Shown: positions 1-9,072, numbered from the stretch's first letter. The stretch is 64,000 bases of DNA from Natronosporangium hydrolyticum (GCF_016925615.1 NZ_CP070499.1:5518001-5582000), one strand, 5' to 3'. Translations and numbers: made by a program. Notes: a model not told the origin generated them from the letters alone.

Positions 1-140
1 CCTCCGATGCCAACCACCCGACGATGGGAATGCCGGACCCGAACGTACGGATCTCGTCGGAAACTATGCCTTGCCGATGCCCGCTCGCGCGACCCTGGTC
101 CGGGTGGACGGGGGCTCGTGACCCGGCGTATCGTCCCGGC

Positions 141-545
141 ATGTCCGGAGGGCCAGGAAAATCCGCCGCAATATTGACCGTTACCGGTGAGTTGGCGGCT
201 GGCCGTACACCCGATGCCAGTGACCTCGCCGCCGCGGTGCGGACCCTGTTGCGGGCACTGAGCGCGGCAGCGCCGGGACGTTCCGTGGAGGTCCGGGTGC
301 CGCCGTTCGGCGCGGTGCAGTGCGTCGACGGGCCCCGGCACACCCGCGGCACACCCCCCAACCTGGTCGAGGCCGACCCGGTGACCTGGGTAGAGGTCGC
401 CACCGGCCAAGTGTCCTGGGCGACGGCGGTGGCTACTGGCCGGGTTCAGCTCTCCGGCGGCCGGGCCGACCTGTCCGCGTACCTGCCGCTGTGGGCCCCC
501 GGTGACGCCGAATCCGGACGCGATGTTGGTCACTCTCGGCGCTGA
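141..545 (+). CDS. Sterol carrier (SCP2-like) family protein
   Basis: The 134-residue product matches from memory the short actinobacterial SCP2-fold proteins encoded beside purF. The conserved stretch includes VEVRVPPFGAVQC, the HTRGTPPN segment and a C-terminal RADLSAYLPLW motif. The frame is open further upstream, but similarity begins only near the ATG at 141, so that start is preferred although no clear ribosome binding site precedes it. It ends inside the non-coding lead of purF. Ligand and role are unknown in this family; lipid or hydrophobic-ligand binding is inferred from the fold only. Confidence 0.75.
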   Translation: MSGGPGKSAAILTVTGELAAGRTPDASDLAAAVRTLLRALSAAAPGRSVEVRVPPFGAVQCVDGPRHTRGTPPNLVEADPVTWVEVATGQVSWATAVATGRVQLSGGRADLSAYLPLWAPGDAESGRDVGHSRR

Positions 546-618
546 GCGCGGCTATGTGGCTTACCGGAAACCTCGCGTAGACTTGGCCGCGCCAGCGAAC
601 GAGTCTGAGGAGTGGCAG

Positions 619-2151
619 GTGCCCGACCTCCAGTTGTCGGAGGCCCGCGACGAGTGCGGCGTCTTCGGCGTCTGGGCACCCGGTGAAGAGGTGGCGAAGC
701 TCACCTACTTCGGGTTGTACGCGCTGCAGCACCGCGGCCAGGAGGCCGCCGGGATCGCAGTGAGCGACGGCTCCGGAGTGGTGGTCTACAAAGACCTCGG
801 ACTGGTAGCCCAGGTCTTTGATGAACCCACCCTGGCTAGCCTGCGCGGCCACCTCGCGATCGGGCACTGCCGATACTCCACCACCGGCGGCTCGACCTGG
901 GAGAATGCCCAGCCCACGCTGCAGGCCACCCCCACCGGCAGCACCATCGCGCTGGGGCACAACGGCAACCTGGTCAACACCGCCGAGTTGGCGCAGCGGG
1001 TCGAGGCCGGCGGTGACCGGACCGGACCCCACCAGCCCTGCACCTCCTCCGACACCGCGTTGGTGACCAGCCTGCTCGCCGGGTTCCCGGACCTCTCGGT
1101 GGAGGAGGCGGCGCTGCGGGTGCTGCCGACGCTGCGGGGTGCGTTCAGCTTCGTCTTCATGGACGAGACCACCCTCTACGCCGCCCGGGATCCGCACGGG
1201 GTGCGCCCGCTGGTGCTGGGCCGGCTGGAGCGGGGCTGGGTGGTGGCGAGCGAGACCGCTGCGCTCGACATCGTCGGCGCCTCGGTGGTGCGGGAGATCG
1301 AACCGGGTGAGCTGCTCGCGATCGACGAGCACGGCCTGCGGTCGGCCCGGTTCGCCAACCCGACCCCGACCGGCTGCATCTTCGAGTATGTCTACCTCGC
1401 CCGCCCCGACAGCACCCTGGCTGGGCGTAACGTCTACGCCACCCGGGTGGAGATCGGCCGCCGGCTGGCCGGCGAGCAGCCCGCCGAGGCGGATCTGGTG
1501 ATCGGGGTCCCCGAGTCGGGCATTCCGGCGGCGATCGGCTATGCCGAGGCGTCCGGCATCCCGTACGGTGCCGGCCTGATGAAGAATTCCTATGTCGGGC
1601 GTACCTTCATCGAGCCCTCGCAGACCATCCGGCAGCTCGGCATCCGGCTGAAGCTCAACCCGCTACGGGAGAACGTCCGGGGCAAGCGGCTAGTGGTGGT
1701 GGACGACACCATCGTGCGCGGCAACACGCAGCGGGCGATCGTGCGGATGCTCCGCGAGGCGGGCGCCATCGAGGTGCATGTACGCATCTCGGCGCCGCCG
1801 GTGAGCTGGCCCTGTTTCTACGGTATCGACTTCGCCACCCGGGCCGAGCTGATCGCCAACGGCATGGACGTCGCCGGCATCCGCCGTTCCATCGGCGCCG
1901 ACACGCTCGGTTACGTGTCGCTCGACGGGCTGGTGGCGGCGACCGAACAGCCGAGGACGCGGTTGTGCCGGGCGTGCTTCGATGGGGAGTATCCGATCGA
2001 GCTGCCCGCCCAGCACCTGATCGGCAAGCACGTCCTCGAAGGAATCACCGCTACCGGCCGCGCCGGCGACGACCAGCCGTCTGAGCCGCCCGCACCGGCC
2101 TCCCCGCCGGCGCCGGAGCGCCTGGCCACACCGATGAGGGGTGAAGCGTGA
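619..2151 (+). CDS. purF: Amidophosphoribosyltransferase PurF
   Basis: Catalyses the first committed step of purine synthesis, converting PRPP and glutamine to phosphoribosylamine. The class II glutamine amidotransferase domain is N-terminal with the catalytic Cys in DECGVFGVWAP, followed by LYALQHRGQEAAG and GHCRYSTTGGS. The PRPP-binding motif VVVDDTIVRGNT lies in the C-terminal phosphoribosyltransferase domain. The frame is open from 502, but the GTG at 619 is chosen because GAGGAG precedes it and it leaves a 12-residue propeptide before Cys13, as in self-processed PurF enzymes. About 510 residues, normal for the family. Its stop overlaps the GTG of purM. Confidence 0.95.
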   Translation: MPDLQLSEARDECGVFGVWAPGEEVAKLTYFGLYALQHRGQEAAGIAVSDGSGVVVYKDLGLVAQVFDEPTLASLRGHLAIGHCRYSTTGGSTWENAQPTLQATPTGSTIALGHNGNLVNTAELAQRVEAGGDRTGPHQPCTSSDTALVTSLLAGFPDLSVEEAALRVLPTLRGAFSFVFMDETTLYAARDPHGVRPLVLGRLERGWVVASETAALDIVGASVVREIEPGELLAIDEHGLRSARFANPTPTGCIFEYVYLARPDSTLAGRNVYATRVEIGRRLAGEQPAEADLVIGVPESGIPAAIGYAEASGIPYGAGLMKNSYVGRTFIEPSQTIRQLGIRLKLNPLRENVRGKRLVVVDDTIVRGNTQRAIVRMLREAGAIEVHVRISAPPVSWPCFYGIDFATRAELIANGMDVAGIRRSIGADTLGYVSLDGLVAATEQPRTRLCRACFDGEYPIELPAQHLIGKHVLEGITATGRAGDDQPSEPPAPASPPAPERLATPMRGEA

Positions 2152-3284
2152 CGCACGTGAGCGAGGGCCCGCGGCAGCACACCGGCCACCAGCCCTGGAG
2201 TGCCGGCCGCAACGGTAAGCAGGCCCGAGGCCGGACCGCGACCTACGCCGAGGCCGGGGTCTCGATCCAGGCCGGGGACGAGGCGGTGGAGCGGCTGAAG
2301 CCACATCTGCAGCGCACCATCCGGCCCGAGGTGCTCGGGTCGGTCGGCGGCTTCGCCGGCCTGTTCAAACTCGACGTGGCGAAGTACCGCAGCCCGGTGC
2401 TCGCCTCCTCCACCGACGGGGTGGGGACCAAGCTGTTGATCGCCCAGTCGATGGACGTGCACGACACGGTCGGGCTGGACCTGGTCGCGATGGTCGTCGA
2501 CGACCTGGTCGCATGCGGGGCCGAGCCGCTGTTCCTGCTGGACTACGTCGCCTGCGGTGAGGTGCGGCCGGACCGGGTGGCCGACATCGGCGCCGGGGTG
2601 GCGCTCGGCTGCCAGCTGGCCGGCTGCGCGCTGATCGGCGGCGAGACCGCCGAGCATCCCGGGGTGATGGCCCCGCACGAGTATGATCTCGCGGCGACCG
2701 GGGTCGGCGTGGTCGAGGAGGACGCCATCCTCGGCCGGGAGCGGGTCGAGGTAGGCGACACGGTGATCGCCATGGGCTCCTCTGGCCTGCACTCCAACGG
2801 CTATTCGCTGGTGCGGCATGTGCTGCTCGGGGCCGGCCGGTTGCGGTTGGACTCGGTGGTGGAAGACCTGGGCGAGCAGCGGACCGTCGGCGAGGAACTG
2901 CTCACGCCGACCCGGATCTACGCGAAGGATTGTCTCGGGCTGCAGGCGGAGAGCGAGCTGCGCGCGCTCGCCCACGTCACCGGCGGCGGGATCCCCGGCA
3001 ACCTGGTTCGGGTGCTGCCCAACCACGTGGACGCGGTGGTCGACCGCTCCACCTGGTGCCCGCAGCCGATCTTCAATCTGGTGCAGCGGCGCGGCCGGAT
3101 CGACGACCTGGAGATGGAGTCGACCTTCAACATGGGGGTCGGGATGTTCGCGATCGTCGCGGCCGGCGAGACCGACCGGGCGCTGGCGTTCCTGCGTGGG
3201 CGCCGAGTCGACGCGTGGGTGGCCGGCGAGATCATCGAAGGGAGCGGCAACGTCCAGCTAGTGGGGTCGTACGCGGGCGGCTGA
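2148..3284 (+). CDS. purM: Phosphoribosylformylglycinamidine cyclo-ligase PurM
   Basis: AIR synthetase, the fifth step of purine synthesis, cyclising FGAM with ATP. The motifs SSTDGVGTKL, GLDLVAMVVDDLVACGA and LIGGETAEHPGVM are diagnostic, as is HVTGGGIPGNL in the C-terminal half. Length is 378 residues with a roughly 40-residue N-terminal extension before YAEAGVSIQAGDEAV. The GTG start overlaps the purF stop by 4 nt (GTGA), so the pair is translationally coupled. Confidence 0.95.
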   Translation: MTHVSEGPRQHTGHQPWSAGRNGKQARGRTATYAEAGVSIQAGDEAVERLKPHLQRTIRPEVLGSVGGFAGLFKLDVAKYRSPVLASSTDGVGTKLLIAQSMDVHDTVGLDLVAMVVDDLVACGAEPLFLLDYVACGEVRPDRVADIGAGVALGCQLAGCALIGGETAEHPGVMAPHEYDLAATGVGVVEEDAILGRERVEVGDTVIAMGSSGLHSNGYSLVRHVLLGAGRLRLDSVVEDLGEQRTVGEELLTPTRIYAKDCLGLQAESELRALAHVTGGGIPGNLVRVLPNHVDAVVDRSTWCPQPIFNLVQRRGRIDDLEMESTFNMGVGMFAIVAAGETDRALAFLRGRRVDAWVAGEIIEGSGNVQLVGSYAGG

Positions 3285-3320
3285 GCGTCCCGCGCTGCGC
3301 TGCGAAGGAGGGCGTACCTC

Positions 3321-4436
3321 TTGGTCGACGGCTGGACCGGGATGCGCGGTGTGGTGGAGATCCCTTCCTACCTCCTACTTCAGCCGACGACTCTGTGCAA
3401 TCTGGACTGTGCCTACTGCTATCTGCCGCACCGGGCGGTCGATCGGCGGATGTCGGTGCCGGTCGCGGCGGCGGTGGCCGAGACTGTCAACGACTGGGCC
3501 ACCCGGGTGGACCGTTTCTCGGTGGTGTGGCACGGCGGTGAGCCGTTAGCCGCCGGCCGGGAGCATCTGGCGTCGCTGATGGCGCCGTTCACCGGGGTTG
3601 AGCACCACATCCAGACCAACGGCACCTTGATCGACGACGAGTGGTGCGGCTTCTTTCGCGACCACCGGATCGAGGTGGGGCTGAGCCTCGACGGGCCGGC
3701 CACCCGGACCGCGCTCCGGGTAGATCGGGCCGGCCGGCCGGCGTACGAGCGGATCATGCGGGGGGTGGCGGCGCTCCGCGCCCACGACATCAGGTTCGCG
3801 GTGATCTGTGTGGTGTCGGAGCCGACCCCGGAGCTCGCCCGCGAACTCTACGACTTCTTCGGCCAGCTGGGCTGCTACTGGCTCGGGGTCAACATCGAGG
3901 AGCGGGAGGGTGTGAACCGCCGGGACAACCACCGCACCGACGCCGCGGTGCGCGGGTTCTGGTCCGCGCTCACCGCGGCGTGGGTGGCCGACCCGCGGTT
4001 CGAACTGCGCGAGGTCGAGTGGTCGCTGCACTATCTGGCGGCCGCGGTGCGGGGGGAGGCGGACTCGGTGCTGCCTCGCCGTCGGGACCCGGTCCCCACG
4101 GTCGCCTACGACGGCCGGGTGGTGCTCTTCTCGCCGGAGCTGGCCGGGTTCGACGCCGCCGGCGGCCACCGCGACTTCGCGCTCGGCAATGTGCGGCAGA
4201 CCCCGTTGGCGGAGATTGTGGCCGCGGCGAACCGGCCGACCGGGTGGGTGGCGGAGTACCTCACCGGCGTGGAGCGGTGCCGGCGCGGCTGCGCCTACTT
4301 CGGGTTCTGCGGTGGCGCCCACGCCTCCAACCGATACTTCGAGCTGGGGCGTTTCGATGTCACCGAGACCGAACACTGCCGGAACACCAAGATCAGACTA
4401 CTGGAGGGAGTGCTCGATGCCGCCCGAGACACCTGA
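3321..4436 (+). CDS. Radical SAM/SPASM peptide maturase
   Basis: A 371-residue radical SAM enzyme. The SAM-binding 4Fe-4S motif CNLDCAYC is at residues 26-33, preceded by the QPTTLCN signature typical of peptide-modifying SPASM enzymes, and followed by the WHGGEP motif. The C-terminal SPASM region has CRRGCAYFGFCGG followed by a further Cys (TEHC) and would bind auxiliary clusters. The TTG at 3321 is chosen because GAAGGAGGG lies 8 nt upstream; an in-frame ATG at 3342 is possible. The adjacent 62-codon gene supplies an aromatic-rich C-terminal tail, so the likely role is forming crosslinks between aromatic rings and side chains, as in three-residue cyclophane (triceptide) maturases. The pair sits downstream of purM and is not part of purine metabolism. 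Confidence 0.85.
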   Translation: MVDGWTGMRGVVEIPSYLLLQPTTLCNLDCAYCYLPHRAVDRRMSVPVAAAVAETVNDWATRVDRFSVVWHGGEPLAAGREHLASLMAPFTGVEHHIQTNGTLIDDEWCGFFRDHRIEVGLSLDGPATRTALRVDRAGRPAYERIMRGVAALRAHDIRFAVICVVSEPTPELARELYDFFGQLGCYWLGVNIEEREGVNRRDNHRTDAAVRGFWSALTAAWVADPRFELREVEWSLHYLAAAVRGEADSVLPRRRDPVPTVAYDGRVVLFSPELAGFDAAGGHRDFALGNVRQTPLAEIVAAANRPTGWVAEYLTGVERCRRGCAYFGFCGGAHASNRYFELGRFDVTETEHCRNTKIRLLEGVLDAARDT

Positions 4437-4605
4437 CGAGCTGGAGCAACGAGTGCGCGACGCCGAGCCGGGGCTGCGGCCGCTGCTCGAGCAGGCGGCG
4501 GCGGTGCAACGCCGACGCGCCGCCGCCGCCCGGGAGCGCGGCGCTCCGCGCTGGACGGATGTGTTCACCACCCAGTTCACCGAGTTCAGCAACCGGCCCC
4601 GCTGA
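4417..4605 (+). CDS. Candidate cyclophane RiPP precursor peptide
   Basis: A 62-residue peptide whose ATG overlaps the end of the maturase gene by 20 nt and is preceded by a strong GGAGGGAG site. Residues 1-45 form a charged leader rich in Glu, Arg and Ala (DELEQRVRDAE, RRRAAAARERG). Residues 46-60, WTDVFTTQFTEFSNR, are a compact aromatic core in which W-x-D and F-x-N fit the aromatic-x-polar spacing used by three-residue cyclophane-forming radical SAM enzymes; F-x-E and F-x-T are additional possible sites. The position relative to the maturase, the leader/core layout and the core composition support a precursor. No protease or exporter gene is adjacent. The product structure is inferred. Confidence 0.7.
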   Translation: MPPETPDELEQRVRDAEPGLRPLLEQAAAVQRRRAAAARERGAPRWTDVFTTQFTEFSNRPR

Positions 4606-4612
4606 CCGGGGC
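4596..4612 (+). terminator. Short hairpin at end of RiPP cassette
   Basis: GCCCCG at 4596-4601 pairs with CGGGGC at 4607-4612 around a 5-nt loop. It spans the precursor stop codon and lies between two convergent genes. There is no T tract, so it is only a possible terminator. Confidence 0.3.
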
Positions 4613-4628
4613 TGGGAGCGCGGCTCGG

Positions 4629-4874
4629 TTAGCGGCGAGAAGAACGGCGAGCGTGGTCTGGCTCGTCGTCCTCATCCACCTCGTTGAGGTAGGGAGCGTA
4701 CGGGTCCGGCTCCTCGTGGTGCACGGTGCCGTTACCCGTGCCCACGCTGCCCGTGCCCGCGGTGCCGTTGCCCGACAGCTCCCGCTGTAGCGCTTCGAGG
4801 TCGGTTTCCGGGGAATGGTACTTAAGCTCCCGGGCCACCTTCGTCTGCTTGGCCTTCGCTCGGCCGCGCCCCAT
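4629..4874 (-). CDS. DUF3073 family protein
   Basis: An 81-residue acidic protein starting MGRGRAKAKQTKVARELKY, the conserved N-terminus of DUF3073 proteins found across actinobacteria. The middle is a Gly/Thr/Asn-rich low-complexity linker and the C-terminus is acidic before a final basic patch (ARRSSRR). The ATG at 4874 follows a GAGGGGG site; a longer frame upstream lacks similarity and is rejected. Function of the family is unknown. The purM, DUF3073, amino-acid dehydrogenase, bldC neighbourhood is a recurrent actinobacterial order, here interrupted by the radical SAM pair. Confidence 0.85.
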   Translation of the reverse strand: MGRGRAKAKQTKVARELKYHSPETDLEALQRELSGNGTAGTGSVGTGNGTVHHEEPDPYAPYLNEVDEDDEPDHARRSSRR

Positions 4875-5014
4875 GGCGACCCCCTCGCACAGAATTCGGG
4901 GCAGCCCGAAGGCGGGCCCCGATGTCTTCAGCATCTCTCGTGGGTCTTACGTTACATCGCAACCGCGGCAATCGACACCTCGGCCCCCGCGTACTGTGGC
5001 TAACCCCGCAGCAT

Positions 5015-6100
5015 TTACGGCCTCGGCGCCATGATCGTCCGCAACCGGCCGACCTCGGCCATCCGCCGTTCGGCCATCCGGTCCGCCGCGGCCGCCGGCG
5101 GCACCCCCTCGGACTCCGCCTCGGCCAACAACTGCCGGGTGGTGTCGTAGATCTTGGTGGCCCGCAGTTTGGCCCGCTCGAAGTTGAACCCATCGATCTC
5201 ATCCGCCACCTGCACCACGCCGCCGGAGTTGACCAGATAGTCCGGCACGTACAGGACCCCCCGATCAGCGAGCGCCTTGTCGATGCCGGGGTGGGCGAGC
5301 TGGTTGTTGGCCCCGCCGGCCACGATACTCGCCCGCAACACCGGCACCGTCTCGTCGTTGAGCGCCCCGCCGAGGGCGCACGGCGCGTAGATGTCCAGCT
5401 CCGAGGTGATCAACGCCTGGACGTCCTCGACCAGCGCCACCTCGGGGTGCTGCGCCCGCACCCACTGGCGCGCCCGTTCGCTCACGTCGGTACCGCTCAC
5501 CACCGCGCCCTCGTCACGCAGATGGCCAAGCAGATGCTTGCCCACCTTACCCAGACCGGCGATGCCGACCCGCCGGCCGGCCAGCGACGGGTCGCCCCAG
5601 GCGTGCACTGCGGCGGCCCGCATCCCCTGGTAGACGCCCCAGGCGGTGAGCACGGAGGAGTCGCCGGCGCCGCCGTGCTGCTCGCTGCGGCCGGTCACCC
5701 ACCGGGTCTCCCGGGCCACGATGTCCATGTCGGCGACGTAGGTCCCGACATCGCAGGCGGTGATGTAACGCCCGCCCAGGGATTCGATGAACCTGCCGTA
5801 CGCGCGCAGCAGCGCCTCGCTCTTCAGTTGGTCCGGGTCGCCCCAGATGACCGCCTTGCCACCGCCGAGGTCCAGCCCGGCCAGCGCGTTCTTATACGCC
5901 ATCGCCCGGGAGAGCTCCAGCACGTCGTGGACCGCCTCCGCCTCGCTGGCGTAGGGGTGGAAGCGGGTGCCGCCGAGCGCCGGCCCCAGCGCGGTGGAGT
6001 AGATGCCGATGATCGCCCGAAGCCCGCTCGGCTTGTCCTGACAGAAGACCACCTGCTCGTGGCTGGTGTCGACGCCGTCGTGGCCGGAGAAAACGCCCAT
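5015..6100 (-). CDS. Leucine/valine-type amino-acid dehydrogenase
   Basis: A 361-residue Glu/Leu/Phe/Val dehydrogenase. The N-terminal catalytic domain has LGGTRFHPY and [15 protein letters not shown] carrying the catalytic Lys; the Rossmann domain has [12 protein letters not shown]. The size and GGTR/GGGK motifs match the leucine/valine branch rather than hexameric glutamate dehydrogenases. It would oxidatively deaminate branched-chain amino acids with NAD, feeding 2-oxoacids to complexes such as the one at 58-62 kb (inference). AGGAG lies 6 nt before the ATG. Confidence 0.9.
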   Translation of the reverse strand: MGVFSGHDGVDTSHEQVVFCQDKPSGLRAIIGIYSTALGPALGGTRFHPYASEAEAVHDVLELSRAMAYKNALAGLDLGGGKAVIWGDPDQLKSEALLRAYGRFIESLGGRYITACDVGTYVADMDIVARETRWVTGRSEQHGGAGDSSVLTAWGVYQGMRAAAVHAWGDPSLAGRRVGIAGLGKVGKHLLGHLRDEGAVVSGTDVSERARQWVRAQHPEVALVEDVQALITSELDIYAPCALGGALNDETVPVLRASIVAGGANNQLAHPGIDKALADRGVLYVPDYLVNSGGVVQVADEIDGFNFERAKLRATKIYDTTRQLLAEAESEGVPPAAAADRMAERRMAEVGRLRTIMAPRP

Positions 6101-6264
6101 GTCTCACTCCTGTGGGGGAACGTAACCGGCGCACCCTTGTGAGGTGACGCCGGCGGGGGCGGCGAGGTGTCGCCGCGGCACGCCCATCATCGGGTGCACC
6201 ACCTCTGAGGGTAGACGGCAACCGAGGTCGGCGCCGGGCGCTAGCCCCGCCGTAGGATCGAGGC

Positions 6265-7086
6265 GTGTCCTCCCTGTCCGCCGCCTATCTGCGGGTCTAC
6301 GAGCCATTGGCAGCCTTCGACCGTGAGCAGCAGCGCCGCTGGCGGCGATATGTCCGGGAAGGGCGGGCGGTAAGCCCGGGCGAAGGCCCGGAACGCCAGC
6401 GTACGGCGGTTATGGCGGCGCTCGGTTCGGGCTGGACCCGGCTGCCCGACCTCCCCGAGGAGGCGTATGTCCTGGAGCGGGAGGGCACCGTGTTGGTCTG
6501 CCCGTGGCATCTACGGGCCCGGGTGGCGGAGGCGGCGCTCAGCGCCCGCGACGGGGTGCCGGCGGTGATCGCTGACGCGTTCGTGCCACCCGCCTTCGCC
6601 GGGTTGGCCCAGGCGGTGCTCGACGACTGGCGCGCTGGCGAGGGCCGGCTGCATGAGCAGGTCGCGACCTGGGGGATCCCGCTGCGCTGGTTCGTCTTCG
6701 TGGACGAGAGCGAGCGGGAATTGATCATCGAGCCGGGGCAGCGCCGGCTGATCTACCACGCCCCGATGTCGAAGGCGCGCCGCCGCGCGCACCGGAGCCT
6801 GGCCATCCTCCGCAAGGCGGTGGGCGAGGACGCGCCGATCACCGAGGCGGTGGCGGAGGGCGCCCGCTGGCTGGAGGAGTTCCACCCGGGCTCGCTGGTG
6901 GAGCTCGACTACGGTGGGCTCGTGGACCTGCTACCCGACGAGGAGTTGGCTACCGATGACTCCCCCGGCCTGGTCGCGGCCGGGCTGGCGAGCCTGGCCA
7001 AGGGTGACGCGGACGCGGCGACCGAGGCGTACGAGAAACTGGTCGCGCGGTGGCGGGCGGTTCAACTATTGGAGCGGGCGAACTGA
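6265..7086 (+). CDS. Conserved actinobacterial hypothetical protein
   Basis: A 273-residue soluble protein with no signal peptide or membrane segment, read from a GTG. It occupies the position between the amino-acid dehydrogenase and bldC where other actinomycetes carry a conserved gene of unknown role. Its N-terminus (LRVYEPLAAFDREQQRRW) is Arg-rich, the middle includes YVLEREGTVLVCPWHLRAR, and the C-terminus (GLASLAKGDADAATEAYEKL) resembles a short helical TPR-like hairpin. No catalytic motif is recognised. Confidence 0.75.
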   Translation: MSSLSAAYLRVYEPLAAFDREQQRRWRRYVREGRAVSPGEGPERQRTAVMAALGSGWTRLPDLPEEAYVLEREGTVLVCPWHLRARVAEAALSARDGVPAVIADAFVPPAFAGLAQAVLDDWRAGEGRLHEQVATWGIPLRWFVFVDESERELIIEPGQRRLIYHAPMSKARRRAHRSLAILRKAVGEDAPITEAVAEGARWLEEFHPGSLVELDYGGLVDLLPDEELATDDSPGLVAAGLASLAKGDADAATEAYEKLVARWRAVQLLERAN

Positions 7087-7308
7087 CCGTACTGGCGGGA
7101 CACTCACCCCATGTCCAGACAAGTCACCTTAAATCAGTCATTGGTCGTCCTTACATCCAGCTAGCTTCGGCCGTTCGGCCCATGTCGGACATCCGAGACT
7201 AGCCGGACGATGGAGACGCGTCGGCCGGAAGACCCCCCGGTCGATATGCGTCGAACGCGGCCTTCGCACCCCCGCGGAGGATCCGGCTAATGTGGAGGAA
7301 CTTTACCG

Positions 7309-7521
7309 ATGGCGTCGCGTACGCATGAACCCGAACCCTTGCTGACCCCGGCTGAGGTCGCATCGATGTTCCGCGTGGACCCGAAGACCGTGACCCGGTG
7401 GGCGAAGGCGGGCAAGCTCAGCGCAATCCGCACCTTGGGCGGCCACCGCCGATATCGCGAATCCGAAGTCCGCGCCCTGCTCCAGGGCCAGATCCCCCAG
7501 CAGCGCCCCCCGGGCGAATAA
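7309..7521 (+). CDS. bldC: BldC, MerR-like developmental regulator
   Basis: A 70-residue DNA-binding protein consisting almost entirely of a MerR-type winged helix: LLTPAEVASMFRVDPKTVTR followed by WAKAGKLSAIRTLGGHRRY and RESEVRALL. This is the expected length and sequence of BldC, which in Streptomyces binds direct repeats and controls onset of development. GTGGAGGAA precedes the ATG at a suitable distance. The 222-nt region upstream has no gene and should contain its promoter. Confidence 0.95.
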   Translation: MASRTHEPEPLLTPAEVASMFRVDPKTVTRWAKAGKLSAIRTLGGHRRYRESEVRALLQGQIPQQRPPGE

Positions 7522-7575
7522 CCCACACCCCCGAAGAGACCCCGAACCAAATTCGTCCCACGACCCACGTGGGTA

Positions 7576-7616
7576 GGGCGCCCCGGCTCCGGGAGGTAGC
7601 CGAGTCAGGGGCGCCC
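7576..7616. terminator. Hairpin between convergent bldC and binding-protein gene
   Basis: GGGCGCCCC at 7576-7584 is an inverted repeat of GGGGCGCCC at 7608-7616 with a 23-nt loop. It lies between two convergent stop codons, as expected of a bidirectional factor-assisted terminator; there is no T tract. Confidence 0.4.
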
Positions 7617-7630
7617 CGATCACTCCTCCG

Positions 7631-8971
7631 TCACTCCTCCGCCAGCAGGCCCTCGTCCACCATCGCCTGGATGATCTGTGCCGCCTCGCTGAAGCCGATC
7701 AGCACCACCGCGTCCGGCTCCGCCGCGGTCACGTCGTCGACCAACTCCGCCACCCCGGGCACCGGCCCGTCCTCCTGCTCCGGCGGCTGGTAGGTGAGCG
7801 CGGTCAGCTCGGCGTCGGTCACCCCGAGCCGGCGCAGCGACTCCTCCGCGTTCTGCGACAGTCCCCGCCCGTACGCGTCGTCGCGCGCGATGATCGCCAC
7901 CCGCTGGTTGCCGTCTCGCAGGATGATGTCGGCGAGCGCCGCGCCCTGCAGCAGGTCCGAGGGCGCGGTCCGGAAGTAGTAACCGTCGCTCTCCACCCCG
8001 CTCAACTCGGCAGCGGTACTCGCCGGGGAGAACAAGATCCGGCCCGCGGCGACCGCGTCCGGCAGCACCGCCTGGGTGGCCCGGGACGCCGCCGCCCCGA
8101 TGATCACGTGCACGCCGTCGTCGATGTGGGCGGCGAGCGACTCCCGCGCCACCTCGACGCTGCTGCCCTCATCGCCGTCGAACCACTCCACGTCGACCTC
8201 GAACACACCCCCGGCCTCGTTGATCTCGTCGACCGCCAGTTGGGCGGCCGCGATCAGCGGCGGGTACGCGAAGGCGAGGTCTCCGGTCTCCGGCAGCAGC
8301 CCGCCGATCCGCAGCGGCTCCCGGTCGAAGGCTGGTTCGGTGGGCCGGGGACCCGGCTCCGGCGGGTCCGCTTCGGTCACCGCGGCCGCGTCGCCGGCCC
8401 CCACGAACTCGGTCTTGTCCTGCTCGATGAAGCCCTGCCGGCCGAAGTGCAGGGTCGCATAGGTCGCCGCGGACGGCTCTCCCTGTTCGGTGAAGCCCCG
8501 CTCCCGCAGCGACACCCCGCGATAGGCGAGCTGCTCGCCGTCGCGGGCCAGCTCCAGGCACTGCGCCACCTCGGTACACGGGGTGCCGCCGGTGGTGACG
8601 GTGTTGATGTAGTCGCGCACCACCGCCGGGTCCGGGGTGCCCGCCAGCTCCGCCGCCAACGCGCTGATCACCACCGCGTCGTAGGTCTCCCCGCTGAAGA
8701 GGAACCCTTCCAGCGCCGGGTCCACCGCCAACAGCCGGTTGGTGAACTCCGCCGGCAACGGGTTCAGCGGGGCGGTGCCCTTCATACCGTTCAGCACGGT
8801 CCGGTCGACCAGACCGGAGCCGAAGGCGTCCTGCATCGTGCCGTCAGTGCCGTAGAGCCGGACCGACCCGGGCCCGTCCGGCCCGTCGTCGCTCGCCGAC
8901 GAATCCACACATCCGGCCAGCAGCAGCGCGGCCGCCGCCACGACGGCCGGAACCAGGCGGGGCGTACGCAT
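7631..8971 (-). CDS. Branched-chain amino-acid type ABC substrate-binding lipoprotein
   Basis: A 446-residue lipoprotein. The signal peptide ends in LLLAGC with the lipidated Cys at residue 21. The mature part is two tandem type I periplasmic-binding lobes of the Leu/Ile/Val-binding (Peripla_BP_6) kind: IGGLLPETGDLAFAYPPLIA, AVDEINEAGG, and later ILFSPASTAAEL and RVAIIARDDAYGRG. It appears partly duplicated: a degenerate lobe (residues about 40-220) precedes the canonical one. No permease or ATPase gene is adjacent, so this is an orphan binding protein or sensor. The ATG at 8971 is chosen over a longer frame because the signal peptide begins there. Confidence 0.85.
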   Translation of the reverse strand: MRTPRLVPAVVAAAALLLAGCVDSSASDDGPDGPGSVRLYGTDGTMQDAFGSGLVDRTVLNGMKGTAPLNPLPAEFTNRLLAVDPALEGFLFSGETYDAVVISALAAELAGTPDPAVVRDYINTVTTGGTPCTEVAQCLELARDGEQLAYRGVSLRERGFTEQGEPSAATYATLHFGRQGFIEQDKTEFVGAGDAAAVTEADPPEPGPRPTEPAFDREPLRIGGLLPETGDLAFAYPPLIAAAQLAVDEINEAGGVFEVDVEWFDGDEGSSVEVARESLAAHIDDGVHVIIGAAASRATQAVLPDAVAAGRILFSPASTAAELSGVESDGYYFRTAPSDLLQGAALADIILRDGNQRVAIIARDDAYGRGLSQNAEESLRRLGVTDAELTALTYQPPEQEDGPVPGVAELVDDVTAAEPDAVVLIGFSEAAQIIQAMVDEGLLAEE

Positions 8972-9072
8972 ACCAGGGGCCCTCTCTCGCTTCGTGTCCC
9001 CGGCACAATATCCCGGGCGGCGCCACAAACGAACCCCCGACCGGCCTTGACCGCTGGTCGTACAGTGCCCTC

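Noticed and set aside
3546-4376. 276-codon minus-strand frame across the radical SAM gene
   Set aside because: Composition is that of a GC-rich shadow; the plus strand has clear radical SAM motifs.
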